Shown piece after piece: positions 44,958-56,419 of a stretch of 64,000 nucleotides of DNA; the first letter of the stretch is position 1, and each line of letters starts with the position of its first letter. The position numbers and the translations under genes are program-made. Origin of the DNA: Hepsetus odoe (Eukaryota; Chordata; Actinopteri; Characiformes; Hepsetidae); contig CM029372.1 in assembly GCA_017165825.1 (NCBI GenBank), forward strand, positions 6,065,307 through 6,129,306, given 5' to 3'. The notes under the pieces were generated by a model. That model saw only the letters and a list, made by a program, of their open reading frames with translations, did no database searches and was not told the origin of the DNA.

Positions 44958-46439
44958 TCATCTGGCTGAGCGTATGTTCTTATACTGACAGAGAAGAAGC
45001 TGTTTGAAGGTCTTTTTAAAGGTGGCATTGCAAAGAGCATAGCATGCAGGGTTGATGGTGCTGTTGATGTAGCAGAGCCAGTATCCGATGGTCCACACCG
45101 TGTTGGGGATGCAACTAGAGCAGAACGTATTGATGAGAACCATCACATTGTAGGGTGTCCACGTGGCCACAAAGGCCACCAGGATGGCCATGATGGTGCG
45201 GGTCACTTTCTTTTCCCTGGAAGGAGCTGCTTTCTTCTTCTTGGGAGGCTGCTTGGTCATCTTCACAATCTTCCTTGTCACGTGGTTCTGCTTCTCTGCT
45301 GCCGGCACAATCTCAACCGTGGTGTTGGAGGGGGCATAGCAGTCACCCTTTGGTGACTTGGTGACGATTTTAATGCAGGTGAGTTTAGAGCCGCCAGCCT
45401 TGGTGCGGTTCCGTCCAGGTGCTTGACCATCATTGGCTCTTGAAGGCACCGGCTCCTCTTCCTTCTGGTTGGCTGCAGCCCCACTGCCAGAAGTGGAGTC
45501 ATTGGAGCTTTCTTTCTCCTCGACCGGGACACAATTTTCCCTGGCTCCGTTCTCTGCCTCCCCCCTTGCTGAGGACGGCCCTTTGCCATTCTGCAGCTTG
45601 CTGTCATGCTGGTTGGTCACATCGTCTGTGGTTTGGGTCTGACCCCTATCAGTGTCCTCCGCCATCACATTGTTGTTCTCAGGCTTGCTCGCCACATTGC
45701 TGCGGGTCTGGCTGGGTGAAGCGGCTGCAAGGTTGGCCCCTGAAGGCTTGCGGTTGTCTTTCTTGACGCGACTCTTGCTGGCCCTGGAGATCTGCCAATA
45801 CAACACCATCATAATGATGACAGGCAAGTAAAAGGCAGCAATGGCTGTGCCGAAGGTGACAGCAGCATTGGAGAAAAACTGAATATAGCACTCTCTCTCT
45901 GGCACTGTGCGGCCACCCACGATGAACTGCCAAAAGAGGATGGCAGGAGCCCACAGGATGAACGACAACACCCAGGCAGCAGCAATCATCATTCCTGCCA
46001 TCTTTGTCGTCCTCTTGACAGGGTAGCTCAGTGGCTTAGTGACGCAGAAGTAGCGATCGAAACTTATAATTAACAAGTTCATGACTGAGGCATTGCTAAC
46101 CACGTAGTCCAGAGCCAGCCACAGGTCGCACACCACAGGGCCCAGCGGCCAGTAGCCTATCACAATATAAACAGTATAGAGGTTCATGGAGCAGAGTCCG
46201 ATGATGAGGTCAGCACATGCCAGGCTGAACAAGAAGTAGTTGTTGACAGTCTGCAGGCTCCTATTGACCTTAATGGAGAGCATGACAAGGATGTTCCCGA
46301 TCACAGTGACCAGACTGAGCGAACCTGCTACCAGCACGATGAACACCACCTCCACCGTCTTATACGGGCTTGTCTCTTCCACCGGTTCTGTCTCATTGCC
46401 TTCAGAGGCATTCCAGAACGTTAGGTTTATTCCATCCAT
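44958..46439 (-). CDS. chrm2: Muscarinic acetylcholine receptor M2
   Basis: A 493-residue class A GPCR in one uninterrupted coding exon, as in other muscarinic genes. M2 binds acetylcholine and couples to Gi/o, slowing the heart and acting as a presynaptic autoreceptor. Seven transmembrane segments are visible. Key residues: ligand-binding D111 in TM3 (LWLALDYVVSNAS), DRY at 128-130, WTPYN at 427-431 in TM6 and NPACY at 463-467 in TM7. N-glycosylation sites NLT, NAS and NET lie at residues 5, 10 and 15. The words KTVEVVFIVLVAGSLSLV and EEKESSNDSTS in the third loop identify M2 rather than M4. The start MDGINLTF was chosen over an in-frame ATG 60 bp upstream because it gives an M2-like N-terminus. 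The protein is longer than human M2 (466), mainly in loop 3. Whether it is the a or b copy of teleosts cannot be told. Confidence 0.96.
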   Translation of the reverse strand: MDGINLTFWNASEGNETEPVEETSPYKTVEVVFIVLVAGSLSLVTVIGNILVMLSIKVNRSLQTVNNYFLFSLACADLIIGLCSMNLYTVYIVIGYWPLGPVVCDLWLALDYVVSNASVMNLLIISFDRYFCVTKPLSYPVKRTTKMAGMMIAAAWVLSFILWAPAILFWQFIVGGRTVPERECYIQFFSNAAVTFGTAIAAFYLPVIIMMVLYWQISRASKSRVKKDNRKPSGANLAAASPSQTRSNVASKPENNNVMAEDTDRGQTQTTDDVTNQHDSKLQNGKGPSSARGEAENGARENCVPVEEKESSNDSTSGSGAAANQKEEEPVPSRANDGQAPGRNRTKAGGSKLTCIKIVTKSPKGDCYAPSNTTVEIVPAAEKQNHVTRKIVKMTKQPPKKKKAAPSREKKVTRTIMAILVAFVATWTPYNVMVLINTFCSSCIPNTVWTIGYWLCYINSTINPACYALCNATFKKTFKQLLLCQYKNIRSAR

Positions 46440-46501
46440 CTGTGCCTGCCTCAGGTGTAGCTCTACAGTCCACAAGGAGTAGTGCTCACAAGCCTTCACA
46501 C
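46440..46501 (-). other. chrm2: chrm2 5' UTR part of coding exon
   Basis: On the minus strand, a pyrimidine tract (CTTTCTTCCTCTCTCC) and TGTAG precede this point, giving a strong splice acceptor at 46502-46503. About 62 bases of 5' UTR then lead to the ATG. Other chrm2 genes also have a 5' intron just upstream of the start. Confidence 0.65.
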
Positions 46502-49500
46502 CTACACATGAGAAATGGAGAGAGGAAGAAAGACTTTAAGGCATTTATTTTCTGAATAATGTGTGAACATATTATGCAGCAGGGCATACCCCACATTCCG
46601 TGAGACATTCTCTTTGATGAACAGAAATAAAATAAGCTCAGTTAGTTTAGGTGGTTATCAAAACAAAAGGCCAGGAGGGCTGTTTGTATTACCTGTGAAT
46701 GAGATGCTGGTGGGGTTACTGGTGGCCTGTGATGTGTCAATCAAAAGTTGGTAAGGAACTAATTAAAAGAGTTCTAAGTGTAAGTGGTGGCGGTGAAACA
46801 ACCAGCCATCGCGACCTTTGCGTTAGTGGATTATTTTAAGCTAATGTAAGTGATGGAGACTAAAGTAATGAAACTGCATATAGTGTGGGCTACTACATAT
46901 TAGGCAGAGCTAATTATTGGTTTGAGAACAGTCTGTAAGGCCTTCTTTACGGGGGGAAACATTTATATAACTTTAGTTGCATAAATATTAAATGAAACTA
47001 AAGCTAAGCTCACATGGTTAGCCATGATTTTCCACTTGCTAACGGTTATTGGAATTTGGTTGCAAAAAACCCAGATGCGAGTAAACTGGTATTTGTTTAC
47101 TGGTATATTCTCAATCACTTGGCATCTATTGCTCAAGGATGCCATCCAAAAGTCTCATCAATGTCTCTCACCAGTATCTTGCTCAGGACACATTTACCGT
47201 GTTAGATATCAGGACCTTCCGGCGAGTCCAAATCCTACAGTGTGAAAATATTGTGACCCAGTTGTGACAGGCAGTGCAGCAATAAGCTGCAGCTAATGAG
47301 ATCGCAGGACAAAAGGTGAGAAATTTATATACTTGTTCTTCCTTGTTTACTTTTTCACCTGAAATCAGTGCACAAGCATCCTGGATCACGTGCTTCTAGC
47401 TGGAATTCAATTATGGAAAAAGAAATCTCAAAATGTAGTCTAGAGACCAGTCAGGGTCGTTGGAGATTCTTCTGGGTAAAAGATCTTGTAATGTGTGACC
47501 CTGTGCTGATCAGTCATATTGTGTGAAAATCACATCCACTTCAAGATCATGTTGCAAGTTGTTAAATGTGAACTATACAACGATAGGACCAATTAGTCAT
47601 GTAAAGTGTCTAAGGCTTAAATTCTGCTTGTGTTGAATAATATCCTGGAACTTGGCTGTCCCGCAACAATTCTAAATCAAAATGCCAAAAATGCATCACA
47701 TGATCATAGAAAAGACTGATCTAATGTGTTTAATGGACAAGTATATCAGTATATAACAGAAAATGTTTTTTTATGGTGTTGATGAAGAGAGCCCTCCAAG
47801 AGAATTTATACAAGCTTGGTACATTATTACAGAAAAGGAGATCAAGAGACGGTACGTCCTTGAAAAACCTGCAGTACTTCAAGGACAGTATGAGCGAGGC
47901 ATTAAATACATTAAAGATTACTTAAACATACATTTAAAAATGATCTACACAGAACAGCTAATATAAACTAAAAAAAAAAAAACATTGATAGTTTGTAACA
48001 CACACTGCCCAACAGTCCATGCACTTAAAAGACTCACACACTGTCTCTCTAGTTTCCACCTTAAGCAGCCGATCACCTTTATGAGTTTCATAAAGGAAGA
48101 ATCTCAGCATGCAGGGTTGAGCATGCAGGGTCAACGGACATGCTGATGGTATCAAGGATGTTCAGAGGGTTATAACTACAGAGACTACAGGAAATTAAAT
48201 AGAACCATAATACAGTGTTAACAAATGGGTCATAAAAAATAGCATTTCTTCATTACCCAGCTATTTTCATGCTTTTTTTTTTTTTTTTTTTACATCGGTT
48301 TACATGCAATTATCATTTATTGTAGTGCCTCGCTAACAAAAAGTTAAACTACACTTTAGTTCTCATTATGTCTGTTTTTCCCCTGATGATGGACAGGTTG
48401 CTGGATATCCTATAATGTCCTACGTCTAAGCTGTTTTTTAATGGCAAATGAAAGAAAACACAGACCTATTAAAATGGCCCTTCAGTAATGGGGTTTTGGA
48501 AGGTAAGGGTCTGTAATGTATTGATTGGATTGGATTTTTCTACCTACGTCTGGCAAATCAGCGTCTATGTCAGCGGCAGGTACTTTAGTAATAATTCAAC
48601 CAAGCTAAGCCCCTTGTTTTCTTTAGTGTGAAAAAGACACATTAACAAATAGGAGTTATTACCAAGATATAATAAAAAGTACCAGTAACAGTACTGAGTT
48701 AGGCATCACTTTTCTCTCTAATTGCCTAAATTCACTATGTCAGACTCAACTGCATGTTTGCTCTTGGTTTATATGTGGATTTTTATGTTTGCCATTTGAT
48801 GTAAATCAGTGTTTGCTCTCAAGCTTTCACCATTTACTACTGCCTTCAAGCACTTCCCTTAGGACATTACCAATCTGCAAGTGTGCTCCAGCCTCTGCCA
48901 CACCCACTTACCTGGTAACACGGGCCAGCTGGATCGCATTACGGACCATGTTAATACCACCAGCTCAGAGTCTGCTCTTTGCGAAGTCTCTTGAGCTGCT
49001 GCCAAGTCTCAGAGCCATGAATTATTGCTTTGACATTCTTCCATTTATGGAGTCAGCTATGTTTTTCTCGACTGTGATTCCGGCTATTTTCCCTGATTGC
49101 TCTGTTTGTCCCTGATTTTAACTTTTAAACTCTGATTTAGGCTACAGCAATAAAACCTAAATAAAACTTTTTCAACCTTTAATCCCCCCCACCCCCACAA
49201 GGGAAAAGTAAAAGTAAAATCATAATTGCAGGCTTCTTTTATACCAAGTAATGCATCCTGTTGCCTTAAATCCTGTTGCCTGTCGATTGCTTTTGTCCAC
49301 TCTTCCACCATCTTTGTGCTCCAAACAGAACACGGCACTGAAAGTCCCACATTTTGAAGGAACAGCTGTAGAGTATATCACTGTAAGTATTTCAACATGT
49401 GTGTTGCGCCGCACCAATAGACAACAATAAACGTGGGAGAAGGTTGCAATCCTTAAAGAGGGCTCATGCTTTTATCAAGGAAGATGAGACTTTTCGAAGG

Positions 49501-52500
49501 ACTAGAGAATAAATGAAACATTTTTTGCTAGAGTTTTGCTAATTGCTGCTTCTTATTTTATTAATAGAGGTGAAAAAGGAGAATCATTAAAAATGAAAGT
49601 CAGCCAGCAACCCAAAGACATTACAATGCACTAAAGCTGACCTTCACACACTGTAGAGTAAATGTGTGTTTCTATTTTATTTCCAAATTTTGTCCCACTG
49701 CTTTAATGCCACCCCTTTGACGAATGTACTTGTACATCATTTTTATGTTATAGTGCCACAAAAGTCAGCTTTTAACAAAGAATCTCTCATTTTTGGAACA
49801 AAGCATATTATCTTTAATATGGTGAAATTATGTTTGTTAATTAATGAACAATGAACAAACAAACACATGAACGAATGAATGAAGAAATTAATGACTGAAG
49901 GCAGGAAGGGCAAAAATTGGAAATACAAAATTTGAAACAAACAGTGACCTACATGCAATTCCTTTTCTTTTTAAATATGAACTTTGGATCTTTAAAAAAG
50001 TATTTCTTAAATATTTTACCCGCATCCTTCAGACCGTCCTAGTCCTATTTCACACACAGCTAAAACGAAGATATTTCTTCAATCTTTTATCAGATTTATC
50101 AACTGGATGAATTTAATTGAAACAGAAACCTTAAGCAGTGTTTAAACTTGGAGGGGATATTTTTGCTTTCAATGTTTGCTTTAAAGTTGGCACCACGGTC
50201 ACACTTTGATCCTTAATGCTTTTCATTTTCCTTGAAATGCCTTTTGCACTTAATTTCAGTAGATTTGTATGTGGGTGGACGTCTGTATATGAGACAGAAA
50301 TGATCTCACTTTGTAGGAGAACCTAAAAAGAAACTGGGAAAGCCTTTGCTGTCAATAATAAACATTGTATTAATATTGAAATATATTTCTATGTACAGAT
50401 GGGAGATAAATTAAAGGAAAACAAAAATGCATCTGCTTACAGACCATGTGCACTGCATGGAACACTTTAGCAGTTAACATTTAAACCATGACCTACCTAA
50501 AAAAGTAACAAGCCAAAAAAAAGCAACACAGTTGACTTTAATTTTGAAACATTGCATCAGGTTTACATTTAAATGACTTAAAAGACGAGGCAGGAGTTTA
50601 AGCCACCAAAACTGCTCGGCTATATAGTGTCACCATAGGGACACTAACTAAAGTGACATTTGCCTTTAGATGTCTGGAGACAATGTCAGCAAAACAGGGT
50701 TTGAAAAGGCTGTCAAAGGTACACAGCAAGCTTGAAGCTGCGCGTAAATAAAAAAAACCAAAAAAAACAAAACAGTGTAACAACTATTTCTCAGTACATG
50801 CCAAGATCAGACCTGTTCTCAAGACCAACCTGTCCACAATTACACATGGAGGGTCATAATTGAGGGGAAACCTCAATGCTTTTAGGCATTTTTGAGAAGA
50901 TGCAATGATTTCTGGGAATCAGATTTTATATGTTTCACTGTGCAGTGCCTCTAGCTAAAGAGATACAAGGAGACAATGGTGGTCCATCTCTAAAGACCAG
51001 TAACAGTGTGCTGAAATCTGTGGTGGCTCAACACCGTACTAAGACACTAAGATTATGCTGGATTTCCCTTTAGTCTGTATATGCTGTTTTTAAGTCTACG
51101 CCTCTGTTGGAGGCTTCTGGGGTCACAGATGTGAGCTAAGTAAGTAACTCTTTTGAACACTATTGATGATATGATCTAGCTGACTGCTGTCTTTCATGCA
51201 GGAAGTCACACCAGGACAGCAATGCTACTGATCTGCTTTAGAGAATCGCCATGGTTCATGATGTAGCGTGTGTGAGTGCTAAGGCTCACACATTGTGTGC
51301 ATGTGTTTATGTGTGTGGATTAAGGGGAAGGGTCATAATGGTTATAGTGGTCCTGTTCTCCCTTGAGCTTAGCAGCGCATGTGCGTATTGATTTATCACC
51401 AGCGCAGTTAGTGCTTGTCTGAGTCTGAGTCTGCAAAAACTAGCTTGAACAGAGCAGTTGACTTAAGCTCCACTTCTGAAAGCCAGTTTAAATGCCTGTC
51501 ACTTTTACTCCATTCTGTTTTGTTTGGTTGTCCTTAAGCCCTTTGCTAGGCTCAGTTCTGCTCCTATGCTTGCAATGTTAAAGCTGCAAATCAGAAAACC
51601 CTGCAACTGGCTGCCAGTTGTTTGCTGCTGCGATGACAAAAGGCTGCTGCTGTTTCAACAATTACTGATGGGGAATTTAAAGTTCAGGATTAGCATGATG
51701 TTTTCAGAAAGGGGTTTAGGGGCAAGTTTGACCTTGTTTGGATTTCTCTCTCTTTCCTTCTCTCTCTCCCTCTCTTACACACACAGTCATACTAAGGTGG
51801 ATGTGACCTCTTGAGTGTTCTTGAGCTGAAGAATGATTAAAGATGAGGTTATCAGCCTGGGCAAAGTTACCACTCTTATTTTCCCCCATTAATAACTTGG
51901 CCTTATTTGACGCTCTGCTCCAAAACTCTGAATAACCGTTGAAAATTCACTTATCTCCAGTGCCAGAAATCCCCAATCATAGCATTACGCATGCAGCTAA
52001 GCACAGCTAATCCCAATAACAAACACTAAAGTCCAGCAGTCTGTGCATTAAAAAGAGGAAAATAGAGCAGCAATGCCAGAAGGGCCCACTTCAGGCACAG
52101 TCTAATCAATAGAGTGTACAGCTGCCTGCACCAGAAATGCATACCAGGGCTGTCAAAATGGATCCGAGGGCAGAGATTCAACAGCACTGGCTTTGGCATG
52201 TAATAATCATTTTGAAGCAATTATAGTACTGTTCAGTAAAGCATGGAGACCTCAAACAATAAAAAGTTCAACACCTAAAAATGTTTATGCATTTATTAGT
52301 TATGATTCCAAATCATAGCGATGCATTTAGTAGGACTTGCCCATTTGGTGGTTTAAACTTTAAATCCTTCTGTTGTAAAAAAATATATCCACTTGGCATT
52401 AAATTAATAATCTGCCTACCTGACACATGCTCCCATAACAGCAATGACTGAGCCTTTCATTAAAACAGAACTTTTTTGTGAGCCATATAGATGGTAAGAG

Positions 52501-52740
52501 TCAAAATCTTGGAAGCTGTGTTAAAATTTAATGTCTAAGTAATGTATAACCTTCAGGTTTAAACTTTCAGTTAAGATTCTTCAGACATTCAGAAAGATTC
52601 TTAAGTTTAATTTTGAACTCAGCAGGGATTTATGAAACCTAAAATGGCTATGACTTTCTTTACCACTAGTGAAATAAGCTTTTGTGGCGCCTACCTTTTT
52701 TATCTTTGTTGAAGTGTTGTCACCACAAGCAACTATTAAA
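46502..52740. other. Sequence upstream of chrm2 coding exon
   Basis: Probably 5' intron of chrm2. No coding exon, transposon or known microRNA recognised on reading. The miR-490 locus, which lies in the human CHRM2 intron, was looked for by eye and not found. Confidence 0.4.
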
Positions 52741-52765
52741 TAATACAATAATATATATATGTATT

Positions 52766-53300
52766 CAGTACTGTGCAAAAGTTTTAGGCAGGTGTGAAAA
52801 AATGCTGTAAACAAAGAGTGCTTTCAGAAATGGAAGTGTTCCTCATTTATTTTCATCAATCAACAAAATGCAGTGAATGAACAAAAGAAATCAATATTTG
52901 GTGTGACCACCCTTTGCTTTCAAAACAGCATCAATTCTTCTAGGTACACTTGCACACAGTTTTTGAAGGAGCTCGGCTGGTAGGTTGTTCCAAACATGAC
53001 TGTGTTTCAACCTCCGTGTGACATTGATGATCATCAGTCCCTGTTTGGTAAAACTGGTTGATCATACACCGACTATAATCCTACAGAATCCCTGACTTTG
53101 TGCAAGTGTACCTAGAAGAACTGATGCTGGTTTGAAGGCAAAAGGTAGTAACACCGAATATTGATTTGATTTAGATTTTTCTTTTGTTCGCTCACTTTGC
53201 ATTTTGTAAATTGATCAAAATAAACAATCATTATTTTCATATTTCTGAAAGTATTCTTTGTTTGTATTTTCACCTACTACTAAACTTTTGCACAATATAT
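52766..53300. mobile_element. Short non-autonomous Tc1-type element (foldback)
   Basis: The left end CAGTACTGTGCAAAAGTTTT is the same terminal repeat as at 7545; the right end is its diverged inverse. The two arms, about 200 bp each, are inverted copies of one another and match the transposase 3' region of the 7545 element. The short centre is about 100 bp. No transposase ORF. A TA-rich repeat follows. Confidence 0.75.
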
Positions 53301-53318
53301 ACTATATATATATATATA

Positions 53319-53370
<52 letters not shown>

Positions 53371-53376
53371 TATATA
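53301..53376. repeat. (TA)n microsatellite
   Basis: TA run with a TTTTT interruption, directly after the Tc1-type element. Confidence 0.9.
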
Positions 53377-53379
53377 ATT

Positions 53380-53980
53380 GAGTTTTCTAGTGATTCTTTT
53401 GTTGAATCATTTGATCATTTATTTCATCATTTAAAAAATTTCCTTCATGTTCATTAAATATGTAACTTCAAACACATGCATTAGTGGTTAGGGTTGGTGA
53501 TGCTCACGAAGGCCATTTCTAATAGCTCTCCCTTGTAGAGAATGATCAGACTGCTGAAATAAGTATAATGACTTGCTGATACCTTTGTTTATCATTTAAA
53601 CGGCAAAGTAACCACTAAACTGTTTAATCTAGTTGATTATTTCCTACTCTGTTGATTCATTTCAGATAAGTAATTGTGACAGCTGTAATTAACTGAACTG
53701 ATGTATACTCTGCTTTACATCGGCTCTACATACAGTCTCACACATACAAATGCTCACATCACTGTTCAAAGCCACTCTCGCTCTATTCGTGGTACTACTT
53801 TGAGCCATCAAGACTCTCCTACACTATTCACCTTCTTTAGACTCCCCGTCTCTCTCTTTATCTCTTTTCCTCTTTCTCTCTCTCTCTGTCTTGTTCTCTC
53901 TCTATGTTCTCCTGTCTGGAGTGGTGTATGCATTTGTTACACTTCCCAGAACTGATATACCATGTGCCTTAAGGGCCATT
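53380..53980. other. Non-coding sequence
   Basis: Nothing recognised. Confidence 0.4.
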
Positions 53981-53982
<2 letters not shown>

Positions 53983-54058
<76 letters not shown>

Positions 54059-54166
54059 ATATCTTTCTTATATCTCTGTTAGTATGTAGTTGTGCTAGCC
54101 CTGTAATGCCAGTTATATTAAGCTGTGTGTATTATTATTGTATGTATTATGTAGTGTTATTGTGTG

Positions 54167-54197
<31 letters not shown>

Positions 54198-54235
54198 TCT
54201 CTCTCACTCTCTCTCTCTCTCTCTTTTTCTCTTCA
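53983..54235. repeat. Two (CT)n microsatellites
   Basis: CT runs at about 53983-54058 and 54167-54225. Long open frames across them are artefacts of the repeat. Confidence 0.9.
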
Positions 54236-54539
54236 TCTTGTATTTAAATAGGTTATGAGTACATGACACAATGATGTCGCAAATAGATAAAAGACTTTTT
54301 TTCCATAGACTGGGACTTCTATGCTTGTGCCACATTTTTCACCAGCATTCATTTCACAGTAACTCTGCCAGTGCTGAAGAACTGCAGCTCCTGAAAAACA
54401 CAGGCACATGGGCAATTCACTGACACACCTCCTGTAGTGATCTTAATTATACCTGTAAATATGTTTACATATTCACATCCTATCCTACATTATGCAATTA
54501 TAACTGAAAAAGGCAATTCATAGTTTTCACATGATGAAG

Positions 54540-54768
54540 TGAAGAGAAAGTGGCTATTTGTCAGCACAGCACACAGTAAAGCACAATGAAATCCCTCCTC
54601 TGCTTTTCACCCTTTCACACTGTGTAGTAATGGGCGCTCATGTCCAGTGCATGGGAAGCAGTGATGGGGACGGTACCCTGCTCAAGGTTACCTCAGGATT
54701 ACCTAATGGTCTGGGATTTGAACACAAAACATTCAGATTGTAGGGATTTCTTCCATTGACCACCACAC
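54540..54768 (-). mobile_element. tRNA-headed SINE (tail type 2), diverged
   Basis: Contains TCAGCACAGCACACAGTAAA tail and GATGGGGACGGTACC with GCTCAAGGTTACCTCAGG; the head is heavily mutated. Confidence 0.65.
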
Positions 54769-54769
54769 A

Positions 54770-56175
54770 TTTTAGTAGTTTTTTTTGTAGTGCAAAATAC
54801 TGGATCTAACTGGATGCAGTAACCACTGATGGCTGTCCTGGTTCTCTCGGGGGAAGGAATAAAAAAAAAAAAGACACTTCTTTGTAGGGATTTCATCAAG
54901 ATAAGCTCAAGTATTTTATGATTATATTTCAGCTGCATCTACATGGTCCACGTTGTTCTGGCACAGTTTTTTTTTTTGACGGACTGATGCAGTGGCCTTT
55001 AAGCAGAGTGGAAAAACGGGCCGTGTCCCAAACCACAGACGACTGTACTTTACATACTGCATTACTGATTACAAATCCCAAGGTTGCATACTGTTTTAAC
55101 AGACTATTTAATGTGGTAGTATGCAGATTAGGATGCAGCCAGTAAACAGCTGGCTAACAACTAACTAAATAATAAGTTATCTAGTTAAGGGGAAGATTAA
55201 CTTTAAAAGTCAATATTGGAAAGAGGATGGTAGCTAGCAACTTTAGCTAACTGTCACTTGACTTTCTTTAGATAATGAAGAATATACTTTACTTCATCTA
55301 TCAAGCCACAGCATGATTTACCCGCACACAGTGAACAGGCACACCGTGCTGTACAGGGACTGAAAGTGATTTGTTTTCATATCTTTGCTTTTCTTCCGTT
55401 GATGGATGATCTAAATATTTGTTTGCTTGGAAAAGAGGGAAAACGTTCGAGTCTGTGCTCGTCAGGGTTTTACGCCCTGCAGGGATCTGTGTGAGACACA
55501 TGACTGAAAACTATGAACACTGTTCAGAAAAATGGCATTTCAAGTAAAGTAGAGTTAACTGTAATTATTTACAGGCTTTTTTGTTTAGACTGTATAGCGT
55601 TTCTTTTCTTTTGTCATAAATAGCATAAATAAAATGCTGAATATTAGTACAAACACTGAAAATAAATATTCCTTCCTGAGGGATGTCCCCTGTGATGTAT
55701 CATGTTTTATAAAAACAACATAATGTTAATTAACATAATATGAACTGAAGGCAGGCAAAAAATTGCATTTTTAACAGACTTTGCTCCTCTCTGCCTCAAA
55801 GAGATTTGGTCCAGTGCATGTTATCCTTGATCTCATCACCTCCAGACATGAGGCTTTACTTTCCTCCAGTACGGATTTAAACACGCAGTCAAAACATTAT
55901 ATCAATGATGCCTTTCCTTCTACCGCTCAGCAGAAAAACACACATTTACAATTACGTTCTCTATTTTACCTCATCACACTGATGCAGGCAGCCATATTTC
56001 TGAATTCATGTAACTTGATGTATGTTTTTGATGTTTCATTTATTTTTTTCATTAATTTTCATGTGGTTTGGGTTGATATAAAAGGCAGACACCTGTTTAT
56101 AATTTCAATTAGATTTTTACATGTTTAACATAAAACTTTAGAGATTCCAGTTACACTAACACATAATTTTTTTTT
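54770..56175. other. Non-coding sequence
   Basis: No gene or clear transposon recognised. Confidence 0.4.
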
Positions 56176-56179
56176 TTTT

Positions 56180-56416
56180 GGTGACAACCCTTGTCATTGT
56201 GAGGTCACAGCACAGCACACAGTGAAATTGGACCTCTGCTTTTAACCCATGCAAACACCATGCAGCAGTGGGCAGCTATTGAAAGCACCTGGGGAGCAGT
56301 GATGGGGACGGTACCTTGCTCAAGAGTACCTCAGGGCAACCTACTGGTGAGGGAATCGAACCCACAATTTCTGATGCAGGGCAACTCCCTAACCACTAGG
56401 CCACTGCTGCCCCGTG
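56180..56416 (-). mobile_element. tRNA-headed SINE (tail type 2), full
   Basis: On the minus strand: GGGGCAGCAGTGGCCTAGTG head, B box GGGTTCGATTCCC, GAGGTACTCTTGAGCAAGG block and the tail TGTGACCTCACAATGACAAG. A poly-T on the plus strand at 56168-56179 is the inverted A-tail. Confidence 0.78.
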
Positions 56417-56419
56417 AAG

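Noticed and set aside
55015..55135. Possible DNA transposon around GCCGTGTCCCAAACCACAG
   Set aside because: The opening word resembles a fish repeat with alternating TACTGCAT words, but I could not find a matching inverse end or duplication.
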